The notes below the pieces were generated by a model. It had not been told where the DNA came from and did no database searches. It saw only the letters and a program-made list of their open reading frames with translations. 64,000 nt of DNA from Frigoriglobus tundricola (GTDB lineage: Bacteria > Planctomycetota > Planctomycetia > Gemmatales > Gemmataceae), in the NCBI RefSeq assembly GCF_013128195.2, contig NZ_CP053452.2, forward strand, positions 3,410,001-3,474,000. Reading direction: 5' to 3'. How positions within the stretch are numbered: position 1 is the first letter of the stretch; each line of letters begins with the position of its first letter. Shown here piece after piece: positions 17,266-27,420 of the stretch. The position numbers and the translations under genes are program-made.

Positions 17266-17823
17266 ATGTCCGCTACCGATCTGATTCTGGCCGCCACGCT
17301 GTTGACCGCGCCCGTCGGCACGCCCGAGCAGACCCCACCGGAGGACCGCTGGCCCGCCGTCCGCGACGCCGTTCACAAAACGGCCGTGGCGTGGGAGATC
17401 ATGGACGCGCGGGAGACGCGGTACGTGCTGTCCGCCCGCGACGACTTCGAGGTCGATCTGAATTTGCTCCGCAAGCGCTACTGCGATCTCGTCGACGCGC
17501 CGAAACTGGTCGCGTGCTATCGCCTGCCGGACCGCCGCACGGTGAACGAACTGATCAAATTCAACCGCGCGTACCGCAAGCACCTCGAAGAGCGCCAGAT
17601 GTGGGAACCCGACCGCGCCGACCTGTTCCACGCGGCGATTCAGGAGACCGACCGGCTGTACCGCGAGTGGGACGCCGTGCGCGACGCGCAGTGCGATTTC
17701 TATTACGTGACCGTCCGCCGGGCCGCGCTGAAGAAGTTGCGCGACTCGATCGGCGAGCCCGCCTTCACCGCCGGTCGCATGCCGTCGTACGTTCCCGAGT
17801 GGCACTTCGCGGCCGCCCGCTGA
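17266..17823 (+). CDS. Hypothetical protein, probably exported (185 aa)
   Basis: GGTG just before the ATG is a weak binding site. The first 20 residues (MSATDLILAATLLTAPVGTP) look like a short signal peptide. The rest is charged and helical: EIMDARETRYVLSARDDFEVDL, LNLLRKRYCDLVDAPKL, RRTVNELIKFNRAYRKHLEE. I know no named domain with this pattern. Two cysteines (in RKRYCDL and DAQCDFYY) might form a disulfide after export. It is followed by 540 bases without a gene. Confidence 0.65.
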   Translation: MSATDLILAATLLTAPVGTPEQTPPEDRWPAVRDAVHKTAVAWEIMDARETRYVLSARDDFEVDLNLLRKRYCDLVDAPKLVACYRLPDRRTVNELIKFNRAYRKHLEERQMWEPDRADLFHAAIQETDRLYREWDAVRDAQCDFYYVTVRRAALKKLRDSIGEPAFTAGRMPSYVPEWHFAAAR

Positions 17824-18240
17824 TCTGCCGGAGGTGGGGCGGCACGAGTTGCCCCCCACTAACCATATTCGGACGGGGCCGCGGACCGCGTCCCTTCGTG
17901 ACGAGCCGATCGCTCGCTCCCCCCACCCTTTCCAATCGCGCTTTCATACTTTGCCGGCGGGCGTAAAGCTTACCGGTAAGACTTGCAATTCTTTCCGGTG
18001 GCTTGCAACAGTTGCACGGGTCTTTGCACCAGCGGCGCGAACGGGTTCCGAACGCCGGTACGTCTTTTCTCCTGGAATTTCCAGCACTCGCGTGCGTCGC
18101 CGGGGGGCCAGCAACCGGTTTGGCACGGGGGCTGCTTTGCTTATTTTCGTCCAAACGGTTCTCCCCCAGAACCCGCAACGGGGTCGGGCGACTTCCCCCA
18201 AGTACCCGCCTCGGCATTTGGTCCAGCCTCTTTCCCCCCT

Positions 18241-18284
18241 GAGCGAGCCGCCCGATCCCCCATCGGGCGGCTCGCTCGCGTTTT
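18241..18284 (+). terminator. Intrinsic terminator candidate
   Basis: Perfect 16-base arms (18241-18256 and 18262-18277) flank a CCCCC loop and are followed by GCGTTTT. The only upstream gene on this strand ends about 420 bases earlier. Confidence 0.6.
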
Positions 18285-18325
18285 ACGGGGGACACTTCCG
18301 GCCCCCTTTCGCTTGGGGGACTCTG

Positions 18326-18331
18326 TATAAT
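18326..18331 (+). promoter_or_regulatory. Candidate -10 element (TATAAT)
   Basis: A perfect TATAAT preceded by TG lies 34 bases before the ATG at 18365, just downstream of the terminator-like hairpin. No good -35 is visible at 17 bases. Confidence 0.4.
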
Positions 18332-18364
18332 CACGGCAACCTCGCCGACAGGGAGCCGCCAGAA

Positions 18365-18793
18365 ATGACCGCGCCCGTGTATGTAATGCCCCCCGCGCTG
18401 ACGATCCACGGTCACCCGGAACCGCCCTCGGCGGAAGTGGCCGACCTGTTGCGCCAACTGGTCGCGCTGCAACAGGAGCAGGTGGCGCTCCTGAAGGCCC
18501 ACCAGGCGAGCCAGGACGGCACCGCCCGGTGGCGGTCGTTCCTGGCGCGGTGGGAGGCCGAGTTCCCCGGGATCGGGGCCGCGTGCAAGCAGGCGCTCCC
18601 CGCGCTGGAACGTGCCTACCTGACGCTCGTCCGCGAACTGACCGACAAGATCAACGCGGACCCGGACGCGCTGACCGACGAGTTCCTGCTGTCCGAGTTC
18701 CTGGACCGGTACGGAATGCGGCTCGGGCAGGTGGGGAACCTGATGAGCCAACTCGCCCCGCTCGCCGACGCCGCTCCGCCCGAGAAGGGGTGA
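18365..18793 (+). CDS. Hypothetical helical protein (142 aa)
   Basis: The start is at the ATG preceded by GGGAGCC. Upstream codons in the same frame cross the terminator and promoter elements, so they are excluded. The protein has an N-terminal extended segment, then a heptad-like coiled-coil stretch (VADLLRQLVALQQEQVALL), WEAEFPGIGAACKQALPALE, and two further helices. It is soluble, with no known domain. It ends about 150 bases before the large TPR gene. Whether they are co-transcribed is uncertain. Confidence 0.65.
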   Translation: MTAPVYVMPPALTIHGHPEPPSAEVADLLRQLVALQQEQVALLKAHQASQDGTARWRSFLARWEAEFPGIGAACKQALPALERAYLTLVRELTDKINADPDALTDEFLLSEFLDRYGMRLGQVGNLMSQLAPLADAAPPEKG

Positions 18794-18943
18794 AGCTTTT
18801 TGGGGCTCCCAATGTGAGCGCCGGGGCGCACCGTCCGCCGCGCCGGCCGGGTTCTCGCGACCGGCCGGGCCGCCTCGACTCGCTCTCATTTTCCGGGCCG
18901 CCGAGCCCCTCGACCTCTTTGAATCATCCCGGACTGTTGTTGC

Positions 18944-21900
18944 ATGGACATCGCACCCGCCGCTCTGACCCGCGTTCGCGACCTGTACACCCAGGGGCAC
19001 TACCGACAGGCGCACGAAACCGCAGCCGCCCTCGGGCCGCTGCGCGAGTGGGGCGGCACGGCCGCGCGCCTGATCGGGGGCCGACTGGCGATCCAACTGG
19101 CCGCGCCGAAGCTCGGTCGGCGGATGCACCTGGCGGCGTACCGCGCGACCCCCGCGCACCCGGAAGCCGTTTACTACCACGCCCGCTACCGAATGGAACG
19201 GTTCGGGCCGCTCTCCACGTGGCGGTTCATGCGCGCCCACCCGGACTGGTCGGACGCCCCGCCCGATCTGCACGCCGACTGGGTGGCGCTGGCCGGGTTC
19301 ATTGCCGCCCGGGTGCGCGATTTCGACCGCGCCGAGCGCCTGCTGAACCGCGCCGAGGCGATGACCCCGGACCGCCCGTGGCCGTGCATCGAGCGGGCCA
19401 GCGTGTACGAGTTCGCCGACCGCCCCGAGGACGCGCTGGCGGCCGCCCGGCGGTCACTGGAACTGCACCCGTGGTTCCGGCCCGGGGTGCAGTCGGTGGC
19501 GCACCTCTTGTTGCGCCAGGGCCGCGACCGGCAGGCCCTCGACTTCCTGGTCGAAGCCGATTCTCACCTGGAGAGCGGTCTGGTGGCGGCGCAACTGTTC
19601 GCGCTCCAGACCGACCTCGGCCACTACGCGGACGCGCGCCGGACCCTCGAACGCTATACGGACCTGTCGCCGCTGATCGAACCGGAGGTGGCCAAATGGC
19701 TGGCCGCGCGCCGGGCCGACTCCGCGTACTTCCTCGGCGATTACGCCGCCGCGGCGCGCCACGCCCGCGAGGTGAGGGACAAGTTCTACGACCGGTTCGC
19801 GGAGCGGTTGGAGAACCGCACCCCCCAGCCCCCTTCCCCAAGAGGGGAGTTTGAAAGCCCCTCTCCCGGCCCGCGAGAAGCGCCGCTGACAGGGCCGGGG
19901 AGCAAGGGGGGAGGGATTGGGGAGGGGGCGTCGGCCCCATCTTCCCTCTCGGAACCGGCTCGGGCCGTCATCAAACTCGACTACCCGCCGCCACCGGCGG
20001 CGGTCACCGTGTACGAGTTGCTCGCACGGTACTGGAAGCACCCGCTGCCCGATGCGGGGGACGACCGGCCGCCGGCCGACGGGTTGCCCGACGCGGCCGA
20101 ACGGCACCGCGCCGAGGCCGCCGGCTGGGCGGCGCGCGAGTTCACGCTTTCACTGGACGCCGCCGTGGCCCTGATCGGTCGCGGCGTGCCGTTCGTTCTC
20201 ACATTGGTGGAGGCCGGGTTCTCGCAACCGCGGCTGTGCGTCGGGGCCGACCCGGTGCGCGGGTCCGTGTCCGTCATCGACGGCCTCGACCGCCGGGCCG
20301 TGGACGCGCCGGCCGGGTCGCTCATCGAGCGGTTCGCGCCGTTCGGCCCGCGGTGCCTCGCCCTCGTCCCCGCCGCCGAAGCCCACCGCCTGGACGGCCT
20401 CCCGGACCTCACCGACGGGGCCGCGCGCGAGGCCCTCTACGCGGTACAAAAGCCGCTGCTCGCCCACGACCGCGGGACGGCCGACGCCGCGCTCCGCGTG
20501 ATGCGGGACCGGTTCGCGGACCACCCGCTGGCGCCGTTCGCGGCGCTGGCGCTGGCCCGCTTCGACGCGAACCCGGTGCCTGCTGGCGGTCTACGACGCG
20601 CTGCTCGCGAAGTTCCCCCACGAAGCGACGTGGGTGCTGGCGAAGGCCAACGTGCTGCGCGAGCTGAACCGGGGGCCCGAGCGGCAGGCGCTGCTCGGAG
20701 CCGAGGGCGCGGCGGTGGACGCCGAACCGATGGTGGCCCAGACGCTCGCGCAGGCGCTCCTGCCGCTGCCGGACCGCCAGCAGGAGGCCACGCGCCTGCT
20801 GCGCCGGTCGGTCCGCAACCGGCCGACGGCCGCGGCCGGGTACTACCTGCTCGCGACCCAGTGGTGGGAGGACCGGCGCTTCGACGAGGCGACCGAGTTG
20901 TACCGGTTCGCCTGCGCTCTGGAAGAGCGGGAGGACCAGTTCGCCGACGCGTACTTCCGTGCGCGCGCGCGACCGCGCAGGTGCCGGAGGCGCTGCGCCT
21001 GCTCCAGCAGCGCGCCGGCCGCGCCGCGGTGCCCGTGCCCGCCGCGACCCGCGCGCTCCACCACGCGCTGCTGGACCGCGACGAACCGCAACAGGCGGCC
21101 GCCGCTCTGGACCAGGCGATCAACAAATTGACCCCGGCGAGCGGGGGCGTCAGCCCCCCCGAGGCAACAAGACACGAGGCCGCGCAGGCGCTCGGCGAGT
21201 TGCTCATGTTCCGCGCCGAGTGCCACGCGTCGGCCGGACGGTTCGCGGCCGCCGAGGCCGATCTCACGGCGGCGAAGCCGCTCGTGCCGGCGGTCGCGTG
21301 GCACAAGGGGGCGGCCCGCGTCGCCCGCATCAAGCCGGACCTCGCGACGGCCGGCGCGCATTACCTTGAGGCGATCAAACTCGAACCGCTGGCGATGGAC
21401 TCGCACCGCACGCTCGCGGCGCTGCTGGCCGACACCGATGGGCGGGCCGCGGCCCGCACGCACCTCGCCCAGGCGTGCCAGCGGTACCCGCACCACTACC
21501 CGCTCATGAAGCTCCGCGCGGAGTTCCTCTCAGGCGACCCGGAGGCGGACGCCGACCGCGCGCTCCTGGACATGCTCGCGGAGAACCCGGACGACGCGTG
21601 GGCGCTCCGGCAGCGGGCGCTGGTTCTGGCCGATCGCAAGGACGACGCCGCGGCGCGGGCGGCCCTCGACCGCGCCGGCGCGATCGAGCCGGGGCACGCC
21701 TGGTACTACTCGGTCGCCGCGCAGGTCCACAAGCGGGCCGACCGCACCGCGGACGCCTTCGCCGCGCTCCGCACCGCCCTCCGGCAGAACATCGACCAGG
21801 AGGCGCTGATCGCGGAACTCGTGCAGCTCAGCCGCGGCCGCCGGGAGAAGCGCGAGGCGCTCGAGTTCGTCGCGGCCGAGCTGCACCGGCAGCCGCACAC

Positions 21901-24900
21901 CGGCGAGGGGCTGGTCGCCTACGTGGGGGCCGCGCACCACGTGTTCCAGGCGCACGGCGACCCGGAGGACCACACCGAACTGCTCGAAACGCTCGAGCGG
22001 GTCCTCGACGACCGCCCGGACCTGTGGCAGGCGTGGTCGGTGGCGGTGCAGCAGCTCGCCGGGCTCGGGCGGCTCGACGAGGCCCGCTCCCTGGCCCGCG
22101 ACGCGGCCGAGCGGTTCCCCCTGCTCGGCAAGCTGTGGCTGGACCTCGCGCAGGTGTGCCACGCGGCGGGCGACGCCGAGGGCCGCCTCGACGCGCGCGC
22201 CAGGCGGTCGCGGTGTCGCCCGGCTGGTCGCTGGCCGCGCGCGAGCTGGCCGAGGCGCTCGACGACGCCGACCAGCGCGAGGACGCGGTCGCCGTTCTCG
22301 AACGGGCCATCGCCCGCAACCCCTCGGACGCGCTGGCCCACGGCTTCCTGGCCGAGCGGCTGTGGGAGCTGGGGCGGTCGCGGGAGGCGCTCGACCGGGC
22401 GAAGACCGCGGTCCGGCTCGAACCGGGGTACGAGTGGGCGTGGCACGCCGTGCAGATGTGGGCCGAGCGGCTGGACGCCCCGGACGAGCCGGCCGACCTG
22501 ACCCGCGAACTGGCCCGCGACCGGGCCGGCGACCCGCGCGTGTGGCTCCGCCTCGCCCGGATGCTGCACCACCCGCGCCACAACGAGGAGGTGCTGACCG
22601 CGCTCGACCGCGCGCTGGCCCTCGAACCGAAGAACGTGGAGGCGCACGACCTGAAGGCCGAGCGGCTCGCGGAGATGGGCCGGTTCGAGGCCGCGCTCGA
22701 GGCCGCGCAGCCGCCGCAGTACGTCGGCGAGCTGCCCATCATTCTCCAGGGCCGCGAGGCGTGGGTGCAGGCCCGGCGGGGCAACTACCAGGCGGCGATC
22801 GAGCGCATGCGGGCGCTCGTGTCCGTCGACCCGTCCTACGTGTGGGGCTGGCACCAGCTGGCCGACTGGTACAACGAGACCGGCAAGCCGCAGCAGTACC
22901 GCGAGGCCGCGGCCGAACTGGTGCACCTGCAGCCGCACCACCCGACCGGGTGGACGATGCGCGGCGAGGCCAAGCTCCAGACCGGCGACCGCGAGGGCGG
23001 CAAGGCCGACCTGCGCGAGGCGCTGAAGATCAGCCCGAGCTACTCCCCGGCCGCCGCGATCCTGTTCGACGCCCACCTGGCGGACGAGGAGTACCGCGAC
23101 GCGCGGCAGGCGCTGGCCGTGCTCCTGGAGCACGCGGGCGGCCCCGAGGTCGCGGTCAAGCAGATCCAGTTCGCGTGCCGGGTGGACGACCCGGACACCG
23201 CGGTCCGGGCCCTGGCCGAAGTGTGCGAGGGGCCGGGCACGTCCGCGTTCCCGATCCAGGCGGCCCTGGCCGAGATGCGGGCGGCCGGCTGGGAGGAGCG
23301 CGCGGCGCGGGTGCTGCGCGAGGCGTGGGAGGGCGGCGGCCCGTTCCACCCGTGGGCGCCGCTATTTCTGGATCGAATCGGTCGACGGCCGCGACGCCGA
23401 GCCGAACGAGCGGCTGCGCGCCGTCGAGGCCGTCATCAAGGCGTACCCGAAGTTCGTACCGGGGCACGACAGCAAGGCCGAGCAACTGGCGCTGGCCGGC
23501 CGGTTCGAGGACGCGCTGGCCGCGTGCCGGCCCGGCGAAACGGGCGACCCGGCGCCGGTGGAACTCCGCAGCCGGGCGGCGTGGGTGGAGGCCAAGCGCG
23601 GGGACCGCGCGCGGGCCATCGCCCTCATGCGCCAGCTGGTGACCGAGCACCCCCAGTTCGTGACCGGCTGGCGCCAGCTGGCCGCGTGGTACGACACCAC
23701 CGGCCGGCACCGCGAGTGCCTCGACGCGGCCGAGCACTTCGTCGCGCTCGAGCCGGGCCACCCGCTCGCGTACGTGTACCGCGGCGAGGCCCGGCGGGGC
23801 GTGGCCGACCGGCGCGGCGCCCTGGCCGACTTCCAGAAGGCGTTCGACCTGGACCCGACGTTCGAGGCGGCCGGCATCAACCTGATCACCGAGCAGCTCG
23901 CGACCGGGGACGTGTCCGGCGCCGCGCTCACGCTCGCCGCGCTCCAGGAGCACGCGAGCGGACCGCTGGTGGCGCTGCGGGCGGTCCAGGTGGCGTGCCG
24001 GCAGACCGATTTCGAGACCGCGATGGCCCGGTTCCGCCTGCTCGCGGCGGACCCGGAAGCGAGCCGCGACACGCTCCGCGAGGCGATGCACGCGCTGGAC
24101 GCCGAGGGCTGGGCGGCCCGGCTGAACGACGAACTCAAGGGGCTGGCGTTCGCCCCCGACGCGGGGCCGGACCTGGCCGCGCTGTGGGCCGACCGCGCGG
24201 TCGCGGACGGGTCGGCGGAGGCGGTCTCCGACCGCGTGCCGGAGCTGCTCGCGCAGAACCCCGCGGCCGGGCGCGAGGTCGTCCTCGCGTACCTGTGGGC
24301 GCTGGCGGAGAGCGGCAAACCGGTGCAGGCGGTCGTTCAGAAGCACAGCGACCTGCTCCGGGCCGACGACGCGGCGTGGGCCCGGACCGGGGCGGCGCTG
24401 GTACTGGCCGGGCACCACGCGCTGGCGTCGGCGTGGCTGGCCGAGTGGCGCGACCGGGGCCGGGTGGACCCGTGGATGCTGCGCCCCCTGGTGGTCGCGT
24501 ACCGCACCCTGGACCAGGACGAGCGGGCGGTGGAGGTGTGCCGGGCCGCCGTCCGGCTCGGCGGCCCAGAGGAGGTGCTGGCGGACTTCCGCGCGTGGCT
24601 CGCGCTGGACCTGGCGCTGAGCGGCCAGGCGGCCGAAGCGGAGGCGCACGGGGCGAAGATCGACACCGTGACCGCGCCCGACGGCACGCGGCTGGTCCTC
24701 GCGATGGCGGAGGCCGTCGTGATGGTCCGCCGGGCCGGGCCGGGGGCAAGTCGGGCGCGTTCAAGGAGGCCAAGGAGCACCTGAAGGCGGCCGCGGCGGC
24801 GTGCGCCCCGAAGGACGTGCCGGCCGGGGGGCGCGGGCGTACCGGCGGGTGGTGGCGTGCGTGGCGGGCGAGGCCGGGACGCTGGCCGCCCGCCTGTGGG

Positions 24901-24935
24901 CCGTCTGGCAGCGCGTCGCCCCGTGGGTGAAGTGA
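18944..24935 (+). pseudogene. Giant TPR-repeat protein (about 2000 aa), interrupted by about six frameshifts
   Basis: Helical repeat sequence of the tetratricopeptide type runs from the ATG at 18944 to a stop at 24933-24935. Typical units are RAEAMTPDRPWPCIERASVY and LAAARRSLELHPWFRPG near the N-terminus and RRGNYQAAIERMRALVSVDP in the middle. The frame changes near 20576, 20965, 22197, 23361, 24743 and 24835, mostly at GCGCGC or poly-G tracts, while coding character persists on both sides. A region at about residues 390-510 (TLSLDAAVALIGRGVPFVLT) is not TPR. It resembles a papain-like/peptidase C39-type fold, weakly. TPR proteins act as scaffolds. The gene may be intact in the cell and miscalled here. 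Confidence 0.7.
19808..19945. repeat. C/G-tract palindromic repeat embedded in the TPR gene
   Basis: Poly-C and poly-G blocks (for example CCCCTCTCCCGGCC facing GGCCGGGGAGCAAGGGGGG) form a loose inverted repeat. It is translated in frame as a low-complexity Pro/Gly/Ser segment of about 45 residues between TPR helices. The pattern resembles dispersed palindromic elements that insert into coding genes without breaking the frame. Confidence 0.45.
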
Positions 24936-25000
24936 TTGTGACGTTCTGCGGGGGGCCCGTTAAACTGAACGCGGACCGGCCGCTCGAACGGGGGCCGATT

Positions 25001-25372
25001 GTGAACGAAACGCGAACCGACGATGTGGCGGCGCCGTCCGCGCCCGCCGCCGGCACCGCTCTCAGTTCGGCCGACCGGACCGTCCGCTCCCGCGTGCCGC
25101 CGCCGCACGCCGTCGAGGCCGCGGCGACCTACCTCGCGGAACTGGACGACCTGCTCGCCCACCTCCTAGCGCACCCGAACGAGCGCTGGGTCGCGTACCG
25201 CGGCCGCGAGCGACTGGGCTTCGGTACGAGTCAGCGCATGCTGTACCTGGAGTGCGTCCAACGGTTCCCCGATCAGCAGGTCTGCGTCTACGGCATCGAC
25301 GCGTGTGCCAAGTGCCCGGACGACACAGAAATACTCTCGCCGCCACCAACGGAATGGGTTGAGGTACTGTGA
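25001..25372 (+). CDS. Hypothetical protein (123 aa)
   Basis: The GTG at 25001 is preceded by a GGGGG run and is preferred to start codons that overlap the TPR gene. Upstream, TTGTGA and TTAAAC about 18 bases apart (about 24936-24970) could be a promoter. The protein has an Ala-rich N-terminus and a helix LDDLLAHLLAHPNERWVAYRG. Its C-terminus has a CVYGIDACAKCPDD motif, whose two cysteines are spaced CAKC. The block 'RWVAYRGRERLGFGTSQRML' suggests a small conserved planctomycete family of unknown role. It is followed after 19 bases by the gene split by the IS element. Confidence 0.55.
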   Translation: MNETRTDDVAAPSAPAAGTALSSADRTVRSRVPPPHAVEAAATYLAELDDLLAHLLAHPNERWVAYRGRERLGFGTSQRMLYLECVQRFPDQQVCVYGIDACAKCPDDTEILSPPPTEWVEVL

Positions 25373-25424
25373 CCACGGGTTAAAACGTTTCATGGGTGAG
25401 TGCAACTACTACCTAAAGGCCCGT

Positions 25425-26476
25425 GGCTCATGAGGCCGTCGGGGTGGACAGGGGCAGGCCCAGTAGTGTGCGGACCATGCCCGCAACGCCGACCTTGTTG
25501 TATGCCCATTGGAAGACGGCAACGTACTGGTGGAGGTAGTGCTTGCTGATCCCGCGGAACGGTCGCAGGAACGTGCGGAGGGCCGCCCACAGGCCCTCGA
25601 GCGTGTTATCGTGGACCTCGCGGATCCCGTCCCCGTCGTCATCCCGAGCCCACTCCCGTTGGCCCGGGGTGTGGTTCACCGTGGCATGCCCGCGGCCCTC
25701 CGCGGACAGCCGCGCGTACCCCGACCACTCATCCGTGTATACGGTCGCGCCATCATCGGCATGTTCGGTCACGACCGCGATCAGGGTCTCCTGGTCCGTT
25801 CGTTCGACGACCTCCAGGACGATGGCCCCGGTGTCCCGGCTCACCACCCCGACCACCGGCGGGCGGTCGTTGGCGAAGTTCCCGTGCCCGCGCCGCTTGT
25901 TGGCCCGGCGTCGGGGCGGGTCGTCCGGGTTCGGGTGCCGGACCCCTTTTTTCCCCCGCATTCTGGAACATCTCGTCCGCTTCGGTCTCCGAGCCGGGGA
26001 TCGCGCCGACCTGCGTGGCGGCTCCCGCGGCGCGTTCCTGGAACCGGTGCCGCAGATCCAGCAGGTGCATCCGATCGCACCCCAGTTCTCGCGCCAGTTG
26101 AGCGGTCGGGGTTCCTTGCGCGAACCCGCGGAAGATCAGAACCCACTGGGCCGGGGGCCGACGGGTGCCGTGGAGCGGGGTTCCGGTGTACGCATTGAAC
26201 ACCCGACCGCAATGGGTGCATCGGTAGTCCAGGACCGGTGCCCGATGCCGGGCCTGAACCCCCATCCCATCGGACCGGTGGCACCGCGGGCACGACAGAC
26301 CGTCGGGGTGCAGCAAATCGACCAGATACCGGTAGCACGCGCCTGGGTCCATCAGGTCCACGATCGGGAAGTCCATCTCCCGGCCTCCAAAACCACGGCT
26401 ACCCAACACCGGCGTACTCTAACGCTCGACCGGGGAATGGGAAAAGACCAGTTCCACCCCGACGGCCTCATGAGCC
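25425..26476 (-). mobile_element. IS1595-family insertion sequence (about 1.05 kb)
   Basis: Terminal inverted repeats are near-perfect over about 24 bases (25425-25448 and 26453-26476, beginning GGCTCATGAGGCC). The element is flanked on both sides by AAGGCCCGT (25416-25424 and 26477-26485). IS1595 elements usually duplicate 8 bases, so the exact edge is ambiguous by one base. The transposase fills nearly the whole element and its stop lies at the edge of the left repeat. The preserved direct repeats point to a recent insertion. Confidence 0.9.
25428..26376 (-). pseudogene. IS1595-family transposase, two frames split at a homopolymer run
   Basis: The start at 26376 follows GGAGG. The N-terminal frame has the zinc-ribbon (LSCPRCH and YRCTHCG) and a helix-turn-helix-like QLARELGCDRMHLL, then EADEMFQNAGEK. 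The C-terminal frame continues with KGVRHPNPDD, TDEWSGYARL and HDNTLEGLWAALRTFLRPF, the family's DDE/N-type catalytic blocks. The junction is the run C4T6C5 on the plus strand (25943-25957), where a single base skip (+1) joins the frames. The slippage would be +1, not the -1 seen in IS1/IS3-type programmed shifts. A mutation or a homopolymer miscall is therefore more likely than regulated frameshifting. Confidence 0.85.
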
Positions 26477-27025
26477 AAGGCCCGTTTCGCCACCGACGAG
26501 GAGGCCCGCGCCGCGTTGCCGCGGCTGACGGCGCTGCTCGTCGAAGGAGAACAAGCTTACCAATTCTGGCAGGCCGCTCGAACGCACCGGGCCCGGCAAC
26601 CGGGGCAACGCGAAACGGAGCAGGCGCGCCAACAAGCGGTGACGCAGTTCTGGGCCGAGTTCTGTACACGGTTCCCGCTCGTGTGCGATTACCTTGGCGC
26701 GTTGAAGGGAGCCGAAGACTGGAACAACGGCCTTGCCGGGCAATTGGGCATGCTCGTAGATCCGATCCGCGAGTGCCAGTGGCTCCCGAGTGCTACACTC
26801 GTCTGCATTGGCGCCCAACTGTACTTGCAGTTGAACGGAATCTGGCACGCGAGCGAGATGGGGCGCCTCGAAGCGTTCTGTGAAGGCGCACTCGGTGCGT
26901 CCGCGGCCGCCAGTGTATCCGAAGAGGACTTCGATCGAGACGAAGAGAACGGAGCGGATTTCGATCCCTTCGAGTTGTTCGATGTCTGACACCCGCGCTG
27001 CACCGAAGCAGCGCGAAGCACATCT

Positions 27026-27415
27026 GTGGGCACAATCTCGATGGTGATCGCCGAAACGGATTCGCGGTTCGAGGTGCGGCCGTCCGGGGTGCCCGGCGCG
27101 GGGGCGGGCCTGTTCGCGCGCGTCGATCTGCCGGCCGGGGCCGAACTGGAAGTCGTGGGCGTTCTCGTCGAGCGCGACTCGCCGCCCGATTTCTGCTCGC
27201 ACTTCGCCGACTGTCACAAGTTCCGGGTCGGGGAGAAGTGGCTCCTTGTGCCGCTCGGGTTCGGCGGGATGGTGAACCACTCCGACGCGCCGAACACGAC
27301 GCACCACGTCCGGGGCGACCGCGTGTTCCTTCGGACGCTCCGCCCGGTCGCGGCGGGTGAAGAACTGTTCCTCTGCTACGCGCCCGCCGCCCGCACCCGC
27401 ATGGGTTTGATCTGA
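27026..27415 (+). CDS. SET-domain protein (about 129 aa)
   Basis: This compact protein is almost entirely a SET domain. It has VPGAGAGLFARVDLPAGAEL at the start, the GFGGMVNHSDAPNT block (the NHS/C motif that binds S-adenosylmethionine) and EELFLCYAP at the end. SET proteins methylate lysines on proteins. Bacterial stand-alone SET proteins have largely unknown targets. Both GTG 27026 and ATG 27041 are possible starts and neither has a strong binding site. It ends five bases before the convergent acyltransferase stop. Confidence 0.85.
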   Translation: MGTISMVIAETDSRFEVRPSGVPGAGAGLFARVDLPAGAELEVVGVLVERDSPPDFCSHFADCHKFRVGEKWLLVPLGFGGMVNHSDAPNTTHHVRGDRVFLRTLRPVAAGEELFLCYAPAARTRMGLI

Positions 27416-27420
27416 CCCGC

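Larger units (their letters stand above)
17824..18364. other. 541-base gap with a terminator-like hairpin and a promoter
   Basis: No gene is supported before the ATG at 18365, although one frame stays open. A strong hairpin (18241-18277) followed by TTTT could end transcription from the left, and TATAAT at 18326-18331 could start the next transcript. Confidence 0.5.
25392..26989 (+). pseudogene. Small gene (about 180 aa) disrupted by an IS1595-family insertion
   Basis: Eleven codons (MGECNYYLKAR) run from the ATG at 25392 to 25424 and are interrupted by the IS. Removing 25425-26476 and one copy of the 9-base repeat AAGGCCCGT restores one uninterrupted frame. It continues FATDEEARAALPRLTALLVE to the stop at 26989, about 178 codons in total. 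The 3' part has a helical body with WQAARTHRARQPG, LCDYLGALKGAEDWNN-like and CIGAQLYLQLNGIWH segments, then an acidic C-terminus (SEEDFDRDEENGADFDPFE). The family function is unknown. The 3' fragment might still be translated from an internal start near 26516, but the native start is separated from it. Confidence 0.85.

Noticed and set aside
25943-25957. Programmed ribosomal frameshift in the IS transposase
   Set aside because: The shift is +1 relative to the first frame, and the slippery arrangement does not match the -1 heptamers of IS1/IS3. Homopolymer error or mutation is simpler.
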